Source of the DNA: Wielerella bovis
Lineage (GTDB): Bacteria > Pseudomonadota > Gammaproteobacteria > Burkholderiales > Neisseriaceae
Assembly: GCF_022354465.1 (NCBI RefSeq)
Contig: NZ_CP092361.1
Span: 806,001 to 870,000 of the forward strand
Direction of reading: 5' to 3'
DNA: 64,000 nucleotides
The notes below the pieces were generated by a model. It saw nothing but the letters and a program-made list of their open reading frames with translations, was not told where the DNA came from and did not search any database. The first letter of the stretch is position 1. Every line of letters begins with the position of its first letter. Of the stretch, positions 27,719 through 36,660 are shown one piece after another. Made by a program: the position numbers and the translations under genes.

Positions 27719-27826
27719 TATAGTGGATTCAATTTAAATCAGGACAAGACGACAGCGACCGCTGTGTACAACCGAGTACATAAGGGAGCTGGCAACGCTG
27801 TACTGGTTTAAATTAAATTCACTATA
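27719..27826. repeat. Correia-like element upstream of hfq
   Basis: A 108-bp element with TATAGTGGATTCAATTTAAA and AATTAAATTCACTATA ends in the 352-base gap before hfq. The gap also holds a DUS inverted repeat (27844-27877). The element could affect hfq transcription but lies about 190 bases upstream of the start codon. Confidence 0.85.
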
Positions 27827-27843
27827 AACACGTTTTTTAAAGT

Positions 27844-27877
27844 TTTCAGGCTGCCTTTTGTTATCAGGCAGCCTGAA
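27844..27877. terminator. DUS inverted-repeat terminator
   Basis: TTCAGGCTGCCT, 10 bases, then AGGCAGCCTGAA, immediately downstream of the DAHP synthase-like gene on the minus strand. Confidence 0.65.
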
Positions 27878-27884
27878 AATGGGA

Positions 27885-28757
27885 TTATTGGATAATCATG
27901 CTTGCGCCTGCTATTTGGGCGAGTTGTTGCAGCGTGCCACTATCCATATGATGATGAATCAGTTGGCTAATATCGGCTAATATCGGCAAATGGCTGAGTT
28001 TTCTGGCTTGGACAATGGCGTCTATATCTAGGCGCAGATGGTCGCTGTGTGGATTGAATGTACCCGATTCGCCCAAAATAACGTATTGATTGCCACGCAA
28101 AACAATTTGTTCGGCTGCCATTAGCCAATCGCGCACGCTGTGGTGTGGGGCTTTGCAAATGATAACGGGAATATTCAGGCTGCCTAATTCGTGTAACAAA
28201 GTACGATTATCGGCTAAATCGCTGCCTATATAAAGCAAATCGGCTTGTGCATGAAGGGCAGCCTGAATATGCGTGCGGTCGCGAAGACGAATGGCAACCA
28301 GTTGATTTTGGATATGATGTGTTTCGCTGGTGTGGAGTAGGGTGCGTGTGAGTTCTTTTTCGCTGTTAGTTGGTGTGGGCAAGTAAGGATTACTGGGGCG
28401 ATAAAAAGGGTCTAGTAATACGCCGTGCGTTGGTTTTTTCAGGCTGCTCATTGGGTGATGCAAATAACACATGGGTGCATCGCCGCCAATGGTTATGCCA
28501 CGAATGTTGATTTGGGTGTCTTCCACCCATGCTTCACGGCTGATAATGCGCCAGTCGTGCATGATTTTAATGGCGCGTTGAACTTGGGGTAGGGTGGCGA
28601 TTTCGGTGGGGTCAAATACGCGCTCATCGCCTACTGCGCCGATGATGGTATGTTCTTTGCCGCGTGAGATATGTTCGTGTAAACCACGCTGACGTATGGT
28701 GTCCACCACGCGAGCGATGGCGGTTTCATCGGCATTGGCTTGCATGACGATTATCAT
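27885..28757 (-). CDS. DAHP synthase-like protein, probably non-catalytic
   Basis: This 290-residue protein has the N-terminal ferredoxin-like domain of Bacillus-type DAHP synthases (MIIVMQANADETAIARVVDT, IIGAVGDE, REAWVEDTQ) followed by a shortened barrel (LLYIGSDLADNRTLLHELG, VRDWLMAAEQIVLRGNQYVIL, HLPILADIS). DAHP synthase condenses phosphoenolpyruvate and erythrose 4-phosphate at the head of the shikimate pathway, but key signatures are replaced: the GPCSVE-type metal/substrate loop reads GGDAPMCYLHH, ERGIRT reads GESGTFN and DPSH reads ADISQL. It is shorter than active enzymes (about 340). It is most likely a regulatory or otherwise repurposed paralogue. Confidence 0.7.
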   Translation of the reverse strand: MIIVMQANADETAIARVVDTIRQRGLHEHISRGKEHTIIGAVGDERVFDPTEIATLPQVQRAIKIMHDWRIISREAWVEDTQINIRGITIGGDAPMCYLHHPMSSLKKPTHGVLLDPFYRPSNPYLPTPTNSEKELTRTLLHTSETHHIQNQLVAIRLRDRTHIQAALHAQADLLYIGSDLADNRTLLHELGSLNIPVIICKAPHHSVRDWLMAAEQIVLRGNQYVILGESGTFNPHSDHLRLDIDAIVQARKLSHLPILADISQLIHHHMDSGTLQQLAQIAGASMIIQ

Positions 28758-28793
28758 GGTATTTCCTTATGATTGGGTTTTCAGGTTGCCTTT

Positions 28794-28900
28794 TATAGTG
28801 GATTCAATTTAAATCAGGACAAGGCGACAGCGACCGCCGTGTACACATAGTACATAAGGGAGCTGGCAACGCTGTACTGGTTTAAATTGAATTCACTATA
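28794..28900. repeat. Correia-like element
   Basis: A 107-bp element (TATAGTGGATTCAATTTAAA to GAATTCACTATA) 36 bases upstream of the DAHP synthase-like gene start. Correia elements can carry a promoter in their ends, so it may drive or modify that gene. Confidence 0.85.
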
Positions 28901-29019
28901 GGTAGAATAACTTTGAAAGTTTATTGTGTATCACAAAAGATAGCCTGAAAAATAAATTATTCAATAAAACAAGAAAAACAGGCAAAGTGTAGATAACTTT
29001 GCCTGTTTGCATGTGCTAG

Positions 29020-30555
29020 TTAGAATGGGATAAAGCCTGTTGGATTAACGGCTTTGCCATCTTCACGAATTTCAAAGTGCAATTTTTGTGTACCCAGTAA
29101 GCCCAATTGCTGACCACGTTTCACATCATCGCCTTCTTTGACTACAAAATTTTCCACATTACTGTATGCGGTTAAATATTGTTGCGTGTGTTGGAGCACA
29201 ATCAAATTACCATATCCACGAGGACCTAAACCTTTGTAAATAACTTGTCCATCAGCAGCCGCTAAAATAGGCGTACCACGTGTCCCAGACAACTCTATAC
29301 CACGCAAGGCTTCACTAAATGATTGCGCGATTTTGCCACCAACCAAAGGCGTTTGCCATGTGATGCCATTTTTGGTGCTACTACGAGCTTGCGTAATTGT
29401 TGGCGTTGGTGTGTTATTGACTGCGACAGGTGCGGTGGTTGCCGTAGTAGCTGCTGCAACAACAGGAGTTGTGGTGGATACAGGCGGTTGCGTGATTACG
29501 GGTGCTGTTGAGTTTGCAACAGGCGTAGCGTAATTTGGTGCAGTCGGCTGTGTTGGGTAAGTAGGTATGCTAGGTTGCTGCGTTACCACAGGTGTTGGTG
29601 GCGGTTGATACGCTGGTACTTGTGGTCGGCTAACAACGGTTGAATTGCCTTGTACGCGCAAAATTTGCCCTTTTTGGATATTATCTGTCTGCAAATTATT
29701 CCATGCACGAAGTTGGTCTTGGCTAACGTTGTATTTTTTCGCTAGGCTATACAGGGAATCGCCCGCCACAACGCGGTGCGTTCCAGCAGCAAGGGTGGTG
29801 CTGGAAGACGTGTTGTTTTTACCTGTATAGCCCTGTGGCTTTACCCGTAGTGTTTGACCTATTTTGATGGTGTTATCGGATAAATTATTCCAAGAGCGTA
29901 ATTGTTCTTGGCTGATGCCATAACGTTTGGAAATATTAAATACGGTGTCGCCAGAAACCACGCGGTGATGCGTTGCATTTACATCTACAGGTGGATAATT
30001 ACCAACGGTGCTATAAGCTGGACTAGCAGGTGCAGTATATGTAGGCTGTGTATATGCAGGTTGTGTGTAAGCAGTTGTATCAGGCGTATAAGTGGCAGCC
30101 GTGCCATATGGGTCAGCTACGGCGGCAGGTGGTGTATAAACGGTACCTGTTGCAGGTGCGGTGCCATAAGGTGTGGCAACCGTGCCGTAAGGTGTAGTTA
30201 CTGTGCCGTTGTTGTAACCATAACCAGCAGTATTTGCAGTTGTTGGAACGGTGGCCGTGCCATAAGGCGTAGTTACTGTGCCGTTGTTGTAACCATAACC
30301 AGCAGTATTTGCAGTTGTTGGAACAGTAGCCGTGCCATAAGGTGTAGTGACTGTGCCGTTGTTGTAACCATAACCAGCAGTATTTGCAGTTGTTGGAACA
30401 GTAGCCGTGCCATAAGGTGTTGTTACTGTACCATTGTTATAACCGTAACCATCTATGCCAGAAACAACAGGTGCAGATGTGCCTGCAGTGGTACATGCAG
30501 AAAGAATGATGGCTGCGGTTGCAGACAACAGCCAGCGAGTTTGTATCGGTTTCAT
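29020..30555 (-). CDS. nlpD: NlpD-like lipoprotein (two LysM, degenerate M23)
   Basis: This 511-residue outer-membrane lipoprotein (signal ending IILSAC) probably activates septal amidases. In order: a 25-residue repeat array (residues 36-127; GYGYNNGTVTTPYG...), a Pro/Thr-rich linker, LysM 1 (HRVVSGDTVFNISKRYGIS), LysM 2 (HRVVAGDSLYSLAKKYNVS), another low-complexity linker, and a C-terminal LytM/M23 domain. The M23 zinc ligands are missing (LRGIELSGTRGTP where active enzymes have a His-containing motif), typical of NlpD activators. Start ATG 30555 gives a normal lipoprotein signal. Confidence 0.85.
   Translation of the reverse strand: MKPIQTRWLLSATAAIILSACTTAGTSAPVVSGIDGYGYNNGTVTTPYGTATVPTTANTAGYGYNNGTVTTPYGTATVPTTANTAGYGYNNGTVTTPYGTATVPTTANTAGYGYNNGTVTTPYGTVATPYGTAPATGTVYTPPAAVADPYGTAATYTPDTTAYTQPAYTQPTYTAPASPAYSTVGNYPPVDVNATHHRVVSGDTVFNISKRYGISQEQLRSWNNLSDNTIKIGQTLRVKPQGYTGKNNTSSSTTLAAGTHRVVAGDSLYSLAKKYNVSQDQLRAWNNLQTDNIQKGQILRVQGNSTVVSRPQVPAYQPPPTPVVTQQPSIPTYPTQPTAPNYATPVANSTAPVITQPPVSTTTPVVAAATTATTAPVAVNNTPTPTITQARSSTKNGITWQTPLVGGKIAQSFSEALRGIELSGTRGTPILAAADGQVIYKGLGPRGYGNLIVLQHTQQYLTAYSNVENFVVKEGDDVKRGQQLGLLGTQKLHFEIREDGKAVNPTGFIPF
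30175..30450 (-). repeat. 75-bp tandem coding repeat in nlpD-like gene
   Basis: Three full copies and one partial copy of a 75-bp unit encode GYGYNNGTVTTPYGTATVPT plus five more residues. The copies are nearly identical at the DNA level, so the copy number is probably variable. Confidence 0.85.
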
Positions 30556-30782
30556 GGGGGGACCTTTTGAATATTCGGGTTCAAGAAACAAAACGCGCAT
30601 ACAAGCGCGAACGCATCATGTGCGTAAACAATAGTGAAATCATACCGTTTTGTGTGTACTTTGGGCAAGTGTTGTGCATGTTTTCAGGCTGCCTTGATAT
30701 AAATTGATGCAAATTTGTTTCAGGCTGCCTATGTAGTTTTAAGAAATATCTAAAAATATTGTAGATACAGTTTCAACACACA

Positions 30783-31169
30783 TTATTTTTCTATCAAATC
30801 CACCATTAAAGTATTATCGCGGATAACGGCAGCCTGAATATGATGTGTTTTGAAATAGGGTGCAAACGCAGCGAATACAGCTAAATTGACTTGTATAATT
30901 TTAGCTTGCGTATCCAGTGTCAGTTTTTTGGTGCGAATATCGCCCCATACACGTTCTGCCCCTTTTGCCAATAAGCCAGCCGCCCAACTACCAAAACTGT
31001 ATTTAAACTTTAAAGCATCATCAGTATGCCCAATCAACGTTAATTGCAGTTCCAGCAGATAATTGACACGGATTTGATTATCGCCTGTTTGCGTGAAACG
31101 TATGACCTTGCCACTTTGTTTGTGTGCCAAGTTTTCCAAATCATTGAGAGAATAACTTAATTGTTGCAT
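30783..31169 (-). CDS. Conserved hypothetical protein (128 aa)
   Basis: No family was recognised. The protein is soluble with alternating strands: a GKVIRFTQTGDNQIRVNYLL region, a short hydrophobic/Gly stretch (FGSWAAGLLAKGAERVWGD) and a C-terminal DNTLMVDLIEK. No signal peptide is visible. It stands alone between the nlpD-like and dacC genes, each gap carrying DUS copies. Confidence 0.6.
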   Translation of the reverse strand: MQQLSYSLNDLENLAHKQSGKVIRFTQTGDNQIRVNYLLELQLTLIGHTDDALKFKYSFGSWAAGLLAKGAERVWGDIRTKKLTLDTQAKIIQVNLAVFAAFAPYFKTHHIQAAVIRDNTLMVDLIEK

Positions 31170-31370
31170 GATAAAAATTCAAAAAATAATGTTTTCAGGC
31201 TGCCTATTGTGTATACAATAAAAATCAAAATGTAGCCTGAAACTTTTTTACTTTGTTGTTTTGGACATTTGTATCAGAAAATTATCAAATACAAATTGGC
31301 ATATTCATTTTTCGGGTACGAATAGACAGCCTGAAACCATGAAAACACTTTTCAGGCTGCCTATCGCGAT

Positions 31371-32594
31371 TTAATCTGAAAAAATCGCTTTAAACCACAA
31401 CACCATACCGTCCCACAAGCGACCAAAGAAACCTGCTTCTTCCACTGCTTTTAACGCTACAACAGGTTGTTCTACAATCACTTTGTCGCCGTCCATTAAT
31501 TTCAATACGCCTAGTTGCTGACCTGCTTTGACAGGGGCTAACACAGGCTCAGTGGTTTCCAAAATATGCTTGGTATTCGCCCCTTTATCGCGTGGCAAAG
31601 TAACAAAAGTATCGTATTGGAAACCAATTTCTACATTGCTGTCCGAGCCTTTGTAGACGCGTAAATTATTAATCACTTGACCTTTTTGATAAATTTTTTG
31701 TGTATCAAAACCTTGCAATGCGTAGTTCAATAATTTGCTGCTTTCCGTAGCGCGTGCTTCTTGGCTTGCCGTACCAATCACGATGCTAATGACACGGCGA
31801 CCATCGCGTTTACTGGATGCAATTAAATTGTAACCTGCGCTATTGGTATGACCTGTTTTTAAACCGTCCACATTCGGGTCGCGGAACAATAATAAATTGC
31901 GGTTAGGTTGACGGATGCCGTTGTAAGTAAATTCTTTTTTCGCATAGATAGGGTAATTTTTAGGAAAATCACGAATAATCGCTGCCGATAAAATTGCCAA
32001 ATCTTTGACCGTAGTTAAGTGCGTTTTACCTGGTAAACCTGTTGAGTTTTCAAAATGTGTGTGATTCATGCCCAAGCGTTTGGCTTCTGCATTCATCATG
32101 GCGACAAATGCTTGTTCGCTACCTGCAATGCCTTCTGCCAAAGTAACTGCCGCATCGTTGCCCGATTGAATAATCAAGCCATGAATCAAATCTTTGACAC
32201 TAACAGATTTATTCATTTCCAAAAACATGCGCGAACCTTCGCTTTTCCAAGCGCGTTCGGAAACAGTCAGCATTTGATTAGCGGTTAATTTGCCTTCTTC
32301 CAATGCTTTGAAAGTCAGATAAGCAGTCATCAATTTGGTCAGCGAGGCAGGCTCAACTTGTTGTTCCAAACCTTTTACTGCAAGTATTTGATTGCTTTGT
32401 AAATCTTGTACTAAATAAGCGGTAGCTGCAATGTCGGGTAAGGCAATGGAGCCAACGGGTAGCACGAGAGGTGCGTTAGCTGTTTTGGTGGTGCTACTGG
32501 GTGTGAGTACAGGCGTGATTTCAGGTGCAGCCCATGCGACTTGTCCGCCTAATAGAAATGTTAATGTAAATGTAGATAAGATTTTTTTCATCAT
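31371..32594 (-). CDS. dacC: D-alanyl-D-alanine carboxypeptidase (PBP5/6 type)
   Basis: This 407-residue periplasmic, membrane-anchored enzyme trims the terminal D-Ala from peptidoglycan stem peptides. The signal peptide ends AWA. Serine peptidase S11 motifs are SLTK (S84-K87), SGN (144-146) and KTG (in VDGLKTGHTN). A C-terminal PBP5 beta domain and an amphipathic anchor (FFGRLWDGMVLWFKAIF) follow. The length is normal. Confidence 0.95.
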   Translation of the reverse strand: MMKKILSTFTLTFLLGGQVAWAAPEITPVLTPSSTTKTANAPLVLPVGSIALPDIAATAYLVQDLQSNQILAVKGLEQQVEPASLTKLMTAYLTFKALEEGKLTANQMLTVSERAWKSEGSRMFLEMNKSVSVKDLIHGLIIQSGNDAAVTLAEGIAGSEQAFVAMMNAEAKRLGMNHTHFENSTGLPGKTHLTTVKDLAILSAAIIRDFPKNYPIYAKKEFTYNGIRQPNRNLLLFRDPNVDGLKTGHTNSAGYNLIASSKRDGRRVISIVIGTASQEARATESSKLLNYALQGFDTQKIYQKGQVINNLRVYKGSDSNVEIGFQYDTFVTLPRDKGANTKHILETTEPVLAPVKAGQQLGVLKLMDGDKVIVEQPVVALKAVEEAGFFGRLWDGMVLWFKAIFSD

Positions 32595-32784
32595 AAATAA
32601 AACTCAATATGTGTTCAGGCTGCCTGAAATATATGCCTCATCTTTATCTTTGCCATATTTCTTTATCATACATTTTTTAATGTTGCCATGATTTTGAATG
32701 GTTAGTATGGAGTTGGCAAAGATTGCAGCCTGAAAATAGAAAATTCTGCTAAAAATGTTTGATTATAACGTGAAATAGATGTTA

Positions 32785-32825
32785 AGGCAGCCTGAAAAAA
32801 CAAATTTTGTCTTTTCAGGCTGCCT
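32785..32825. terminator. DUS inverted-repeat terminator
   Basis: AGGCAGCCTGAA and TTCAGGCTGCCT separated by 17 bases, just downstream of the phosphoesterase gene (minus strand). Confidence 0.6.
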
Positions 32826-32836
32826 ATTTTTGCGGA

Positions 32837-33928
32837 TTATCGGGCGGATTGCCCCGTTACATCAATCACCCAAACTTCCGATTGCGAACCCAAGCGAAAC
32901 GGCACGCCCCAAAAGCCAAATCCAGATGTAACAAAAAAATGTGTATTGTTGATTTTGCCATAACCATAGGAAATATGGTTTAAATATTTCACAATAAAAT
33001 TGGCAGGGAAAACTTGCCCATTATGTACATGCCCTGACACTTGAACATCAATCGGCAAAGTGCTGTGTTGTTTCACTTCATCAGGGCGATGGTCAATCAA
33101 AAACACGGGTTGTTGGGTGTTCACTTGTCGCAGCAAATGTGCGGTTTTGGCACGGTCTCGTGCAAGATTATCGGGGCGACCGACCACCCAAAAACGATTG
33201 TCCACCAGTTTGACCTCATCGGTTAAAACCGTTATGCCAGCGTCTTCCAGCGCACGCGTAATGGCACGGTTTTGGCGAATATCGTGGTTGCCTAACGTGG
33301 CATACACGCCTAGTGGTGCGCGCAATTTTTGCAGATGCGGTTTCATATTTTCCGCTTCGTATGCCACAGTATCATCGTCCATAATGTCGCCTGGTAACAA
33401 AATCACGTCCACTTTTTCACGCTGCATGATGTTTGCCAATTTGTCCAATTGCCGTGCGCCGACCAATACGCCCAAATGGGTGTCCGCTGCCATGCCGATG
33501 CGAACGGGTTTGGCAAGCGGTTTATTGATGACAATTTTGGCGTGGTGCACGGTGGGTGTATAGGCGTTATACAGAGCAAGTGCAAAAAAGCCAATTAAAA
33601 TCAAAGGGGAAATCATGCGTAATCCGCGTGCGCGTTTTTCAGGCTGCCTGAAAATAAAGCGGCAACCGTATTCCAAAAATAAGATGATTAAACTGGTAAA
33701 CAATGTGAATAACAGTAAAACCATCCATACGGCGGATAGGCGAAACATGATGTGAATACGGAAAAATAGGGCGGAAATCAGTAAGCCGTTGCCTAACAAA
33801 AAGCTGGCGAGATAGACAAATTTGCGTTTGATGGGCGTGTTGATAGCGAACAACCAAATCACAAATCGGGCGAAAAAATAGGTAAACAGTTGTAAGATAA
33901 AAAGGGTAAAAATAGAGAAAAATTTCAT
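32837..33928 (-). CDS. Membrane-bound metallophosphoesterase
   Basis: This 363-residue protein has four N-terminal membrane segments (to about residue 128) and a calcineurin-like phosphoesterase domain: DTHLG, LLPGDIMDD, TLGNHDIR and SGHVHNGQ supply the metal ligands. It resembles YkuE-like integral membrane phosphoesterases; the substrate is unknown. A DUS between membrane segments is translated as FRQPE. Confidence 0.88.
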   Translation of the reverse strand: MKFFSIFTLFILQLFTYFFARFVIWLFAINTPIKRKFVYLASFLLGNGLLISALFFRIHIMFRLSAVWMVLLLFTLFTSLIILFLEYGCRFIFRQPEKRARGLRMISPLILIGFFALALYNAYTPTVHHAKIVINKPLAKPVRIGMAADTHLGVLVGARQLDKLANIMQREKVDVILLPGDIMDDDTVAYEAENMKPHLQKLRAPLGVYATLGNHDIRQNRAITRALEDAGITVLTDEVKLVDNRFWVVGRPDNLARDRAKTAHLLRQVNTQQPVFLIDHRPDEVKQHSTLPIDVQVSGHVHNGQVFPANFIVKYLNHISYGYGKINNTHFFVTSGFGFWGVPFRLGSQSEVWVIDVTGQSAR

Positions 33929-33954
33929 GGTGTTATCTTTGTTTATTTTTGTTT

Positions 33955-33989
33955 TTCAGGCTGCCTTATTTGGGAAAAGGCAGCCTGAA
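33955..33989. terminator. DUS inverted-repeat terminator
   Basis: TTCAGGCTGCCT, 11 bases, then AGGCAGCCTGAA, between the phosphoesterase and DUF2459 genes. Confidence 0.55.
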
Positions 33990-33992
33990 AAC

Positions 33993-34685
33993 TTAATCCA
34001 ATGCTTGCAATAGGGATTGGGCAAACGGTGTCCACATCAGCGCGGGTGCGCCGCTATTTTTCAGTTGCAGATTTGTCCAAGTATTACAGGTCATAAACGC
34101 GTGATAGCGTCCGTGTGCTTCATAAAATGCGTCCAAATCGGTGTACGCTACATTTTTGATGGCGATGCTTTTGCCATTTTGTCGCACAAAATATTGGGCG
34201 ATATGTTGGCTTAAACGTTGATATTGTTCGGGCGACAACATGATTTTGGCGACACGCGCATCTTGTTCATCAGGTTCGGCAGCCTGAAAACTGACGTGCA
34301 ACGCGGTTTGATTGAGGCCTGAAATGGCTTTGATGGCGGTACTGGCTTTCAAATCTGCCCATGTGGGTGTTTCCAAATAAAAACCTTTATCGCCCCAGCC
34401 GATGCTGACCCATTGCGCGATAAATTGCGCTTGCTTGGTATCGGTTTCGCTGACCCAATCACGCCATTGCCATTGTGCGGTTTCCATCGGCATCACAATA
34501 TCGCTATGTGCGCCGTTGCTGACAATGTACACCGCAATGGTTTGGTGGCTGGCATCGGGTTGTTCACGATTGACGCGCCATTGTCCCAAACTCCATGCGG
34601 CAAATAAATAGCTGGCGAGTAATGCCAAAATCGCCACACCGATGCCCATCAGTATGGCGAAACATTTTTTCAGGCTGCCTGACAT
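33993..34685 (-). CDS. DUF2459 / TIGR02117 family protein
   Basis: This 230-residue protein has one N-terminal membrane segment and the DUF2459 pattern: VYIVSNGAHSDIVMP, SIGWGDKGFYLETPTWADL, and DAFYEAHGRYHAFMTCNTWT near the end. The conserved His and Cys suggest a papain-like hydrolase fold, but no function is established. The start region (MSGSLKK) is partly encoded by a DUS. Confidence 0.85.
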   Translation of the reverse strand: MSGSLKKCFAILMGIGVAILALLASYLFAAWSLGQWRVNREQPDASHQTIAVYIVSNGAHSDIVMPMETAQWQWRDWVSETDTKQAQFIAQWVSIGWGDKGFYLETPTWADLKASTAIKAISGLNQTALHVSFQAAEPDEQDARVAKIMLSPEQYQRLSQHIAQYFVRQNGKSIAIKNVAYTDLDAFYEAHGRYHAFMTCNTWTNLQLKNSGAPALMWTPFAQSLLQALD

Positions 34686-34716
34686 GATTGTTCCTTTTTG
34701 ATTTTGATGCTATTTT

Positions 34717-34751
34717 TTCAGGCTGCTTTTTTATAATAAAGGCAGCCTGAA
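34717..34751. terminator. DUS inverted-repeat terminator
   Basis: TTCAGGCTGC and GGCAGCCTGAA face each other immediately downstream of iscA (minus strand), with A/T between. Confidence 0.55.
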
Positions 34752-34755
34752 AATA

Positions 34756-35076
34756 TTAGACATGGAAACTTTCGCCGCAACCGCAGCTTTCTTTCACATT
34801 TGGGTTTTCAAATTTGAAACCTTCTTGCAAACCCTCTTTGGTGTAGTCCACGACTGTGCCGTCTAGGTAAACATGGGATTTGGGGTCAATGAAAATTTTC
34901 ACGCCCAAATCTTCAAACACCAAATCATCGGCTTGGATTTCGTCCACAAATTCCATGGTGTATGCCATGCCAGAACAGCCACTTGTTTTCACGCCCAAGC
35001 GTATGCCTTCGCCTTTGCCGCGTTTGGCGAGAAAATTGCTGATGTGGGTGGCGGCGCGTTGTGTGATGCTAATCAT
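34756..35076 (-). CDS. iscA: Iron-sulfur cluster assembly protein IscA
   Basis: This 106-residue A-type carrier delivers Fe-S clusters to target proteins. The three cluster cysteines are in TSGCSGMAY and [11 protein letters not shown], nearly identical to E. coli IscA. It is the last gene of the isc cluster seen here, 230 bases after iscU. Confidence 0.95.
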   Translation of the reverse strand: MISITQRAATHISNFLAKRGKGEGIRLGVKTSGCSGMAYTMEFVDEIQADDLVFEDLGVKIFIDPKSHVYLDGTVVDYTKEGLQEGFKFENPNVKESCGCGESFHV

Positions 35077-35152
35077 ATTTTTCCTTTGATTTGATTGATA
35101 AAGTATTTTTCAGGCTGCCTTTTAGTACACGACAATTTTTGATGTTGCCACT

Positions 35153-35249
35153 AACCTACTCCCTCCCTCTATGCAAGGGGGCTGGGGTGAGGGTTAGAAA
35201 CCCAACGAGCCACCCCCACCCTAACCCTCCCCCGCCAGCAGGGGAGGGA
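35153..35249. repeat. G/C-rich inverted repeat element
   Basis: Arms CTCCCTCCCTC...GGGGTGAGGGTTAG and CCCACCCTAACCCTCCCCC...GGGGAGGG form a large palindrome between iscU and iscA. The same family occurs within hrpA (5766-5890). Confidence 0.75.
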
Positions 35250-35306
35250 ACAGGTTTCAGGCAGCCCAACGATTTTTGTCGTGTACTGAAAGGCAGCCTG
35301 AAAACA

Positions 35307-35690
35307 TTATGCTGCTTGTTTTTGGCGATAATCTTCAATCGCGGCTTTAACCGCGTCTTCCGCCAAAATGGAGCAATGTACTTTTACAGGTGGCAATTCC
35401 AATTCCGAAGCGATGTCGCTGTTTTTAATCGCCAAAGCCTCGTCCAAGCTTTTGCCTTTTACCATTTCGGTAATCAAGCTGGAAGACGCAATCGCTGAAC
35501 CGCAACCGTAAGTTTTGAACTTCGCGTCTTCAATGATGCCTTGTTCGTTCACTTTGATTTGCAATTTCATCACATCGCCGCAAGCGGGCGCACCCACCAT
35601 GCCTGTGCCAACGTCTTGGTCGTCTTTGTTGAACGAGCCAACGTTGCGTGGGTTTTCGTAGTGGTCAATCACTTTATCGCTGTATGCCAT
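35307..35690 (-). CDS. iscU: Iron-sulfur cluster scaffold IscU
   Basis: This 127-residue scaffold is where IscS-derived sulfur and iron form a cluster. The cysteines lie in GAPACGD, TYGCGSAIASS and VHCSILAED, and the LPPVK chaperone-binding motif is present. It is normally directly after iscS, but here about 1.5 kb of extra sequence separates them. Confidence 0.97.
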   Translation of the reverse strand: MAYSDKVIDHYENPRNVGSFNKDDQDVGTGMVGAPACGDVMKLQIKVNEQGIIEDAKFKTYGCGSAIASSSLITEMVKGKSLDEALAIKNSDIASELELPPVKVHCSILAEDAVKAAIEDYRQKQAA

Positions 35691-35760
35691 GATGTATGTT
35701 CCTTATGTTTTGTTTATAAAAGGTTTTTGTTGAAAAAATTGTTTTCAGGTAGCCTGAAAA

Positions 35761-35840
35761 GTCTTGTAGGTCAGGCATAAATGCCCGACAATTTTGTATT
35801 TTTCGGGAATGTCGGGCATCAATGCCCGACCTACGGTACT
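35761..35840. repeat. REP pair (80 bp), copy 1
   Basis: GTCTTGTAGGTC through CGACCTACGGTACT holds two facing REP palindromes. It is nearly identical to 36354-36433. The two copies bracket the small lipoprotein gene and the iscS fragment. Confidence 0.85.
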
Positions 35841-36102
35841 AAAAATCAACTCTTATGGCTTTGCCAACACCATTTACCATGCAGCCATAATAAGCATATT
35901 TTTCTGGCTCTGTAGATTTTAAAACATTAAACTCCCCGCCCGCTTGTTCACAACTTTGTTTATATGCAAGTGCTTTTTGCGGTAAATCGGTTCGCTGATT
36001 CTGTACAGATTTCGGTAAATCAGTTTGCTGATTTTGTACAGATTGAGTGGAAGTACATGCAGCCAAACCACTCAAACATAAAATATAAATGTATTTTTTC
36101 AT
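35839..36102 (-). CDS. Small lipoprotein with tandem QNQRTDLP repeats
   Basis: This 87-residue lipoprotein (signal ending LAAC) contains two copies of SVQNQ-TDLP and a C-terminal CEQAGGEF...YGCMVNG segment with two cysteines. AAGGAAA precedes ATG 36102. Its stop codon overlaps the edge of a REP pair (35761-35840). It sits between iscU and the duplicated iscS end and has no obvious link to Fe-S assembly. Confidence 0.65.
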   Translation of the reverse strand: MKKYIYILCLSGLAACTSTQSVQNQQTDLPKSVQNQRTDLPQKALAYKQSCEQAGGEFNVLKSTEPEKYAYYGCMVNGVGKAIRVDF

Positions 36103-36193
36103 TTTATTATTTCCTTGAAATATTGTTTTTAGGCTGCCTGAAACCGCCATTTTACCTTTTTCAGGCAGCCTGAAAACGTAAATCACAATGGAA

Positions 36194-36354
36194 TTAGTGC
36201 TCCACCCACTCCACTTTGCTCAAATCAATACCATCTTTAAACATTTCCCACAAAGGCGACAAATCGCGCAATTTGCCGATTTTCGCTTTAATCAAATCGG
36301 CGGCGAAAGCCACTTCTTCTTCTGTGGTCATGCGACCGAAGGTAACGCGCAAAG
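36194..36354 (-). pseudogene. iscS: Duplicated 3' end of iscS
   Basis: The last 53 codons of iscS ([15 protein letters not shown]...VEWVEH and stop) recur here with fewer than ten base differences from 37235-37395. The duplication includes the downstream DUS. It is cut by the REP pair at 36354. Expected origin: insertion of foreign DNA through recombination in iscS. Confidence 0.9.
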
Positions 36355-36433
36355 TCTTGTAGGTCGGGCATTGATGCCCGACAATTTTGTATTTTTCGGG
36401 AATGTCGGGCATTAATGCCCGACCTACGGTACT
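36354..36433. repeat. REP pair (80 bp), copy 2
   Basis: Same 80-bp unit as 35761-35840, joining the iscS fragment to a truncated Fic-like frame. Confidence 0.85.
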
Positions 36434-36561
36434 ATGGTTTGCGTTTGCGGAAAGGTGGTATTCACGTTTTCCAAGCGCGAAATACTGTGTATCAGTTCCA
36501 CAATGTTTTTCTTGGCGAGAAAACGGTTTTGGACAAGGGTTAGGGCGAATTTGTTTTGCAT
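36432..36561 (-). pseudogene. Truncated N-terminus of a possible Fic-family protein
   Basis: An ATG at 36561 opens a frame of about 43 codons ([20 protein letters not shown], then [20 protein letters not shown]) that resembles the N-terminal region of Fic AMP-transferases. It ends in the REP pair, and no HPFxxGNGR motif follows. The family call rests on a short match. Confidence 0.4.
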
Positions 36562-36660
36562 TTCAGGCTGCCTGAAAGATGTAGGTTTGGTTGCAAAACC
36601 CAATATTTTCGTATTTCAAATTTCCAGCTATTGATGTTGGGTTTTCAACCCAACATTGTA

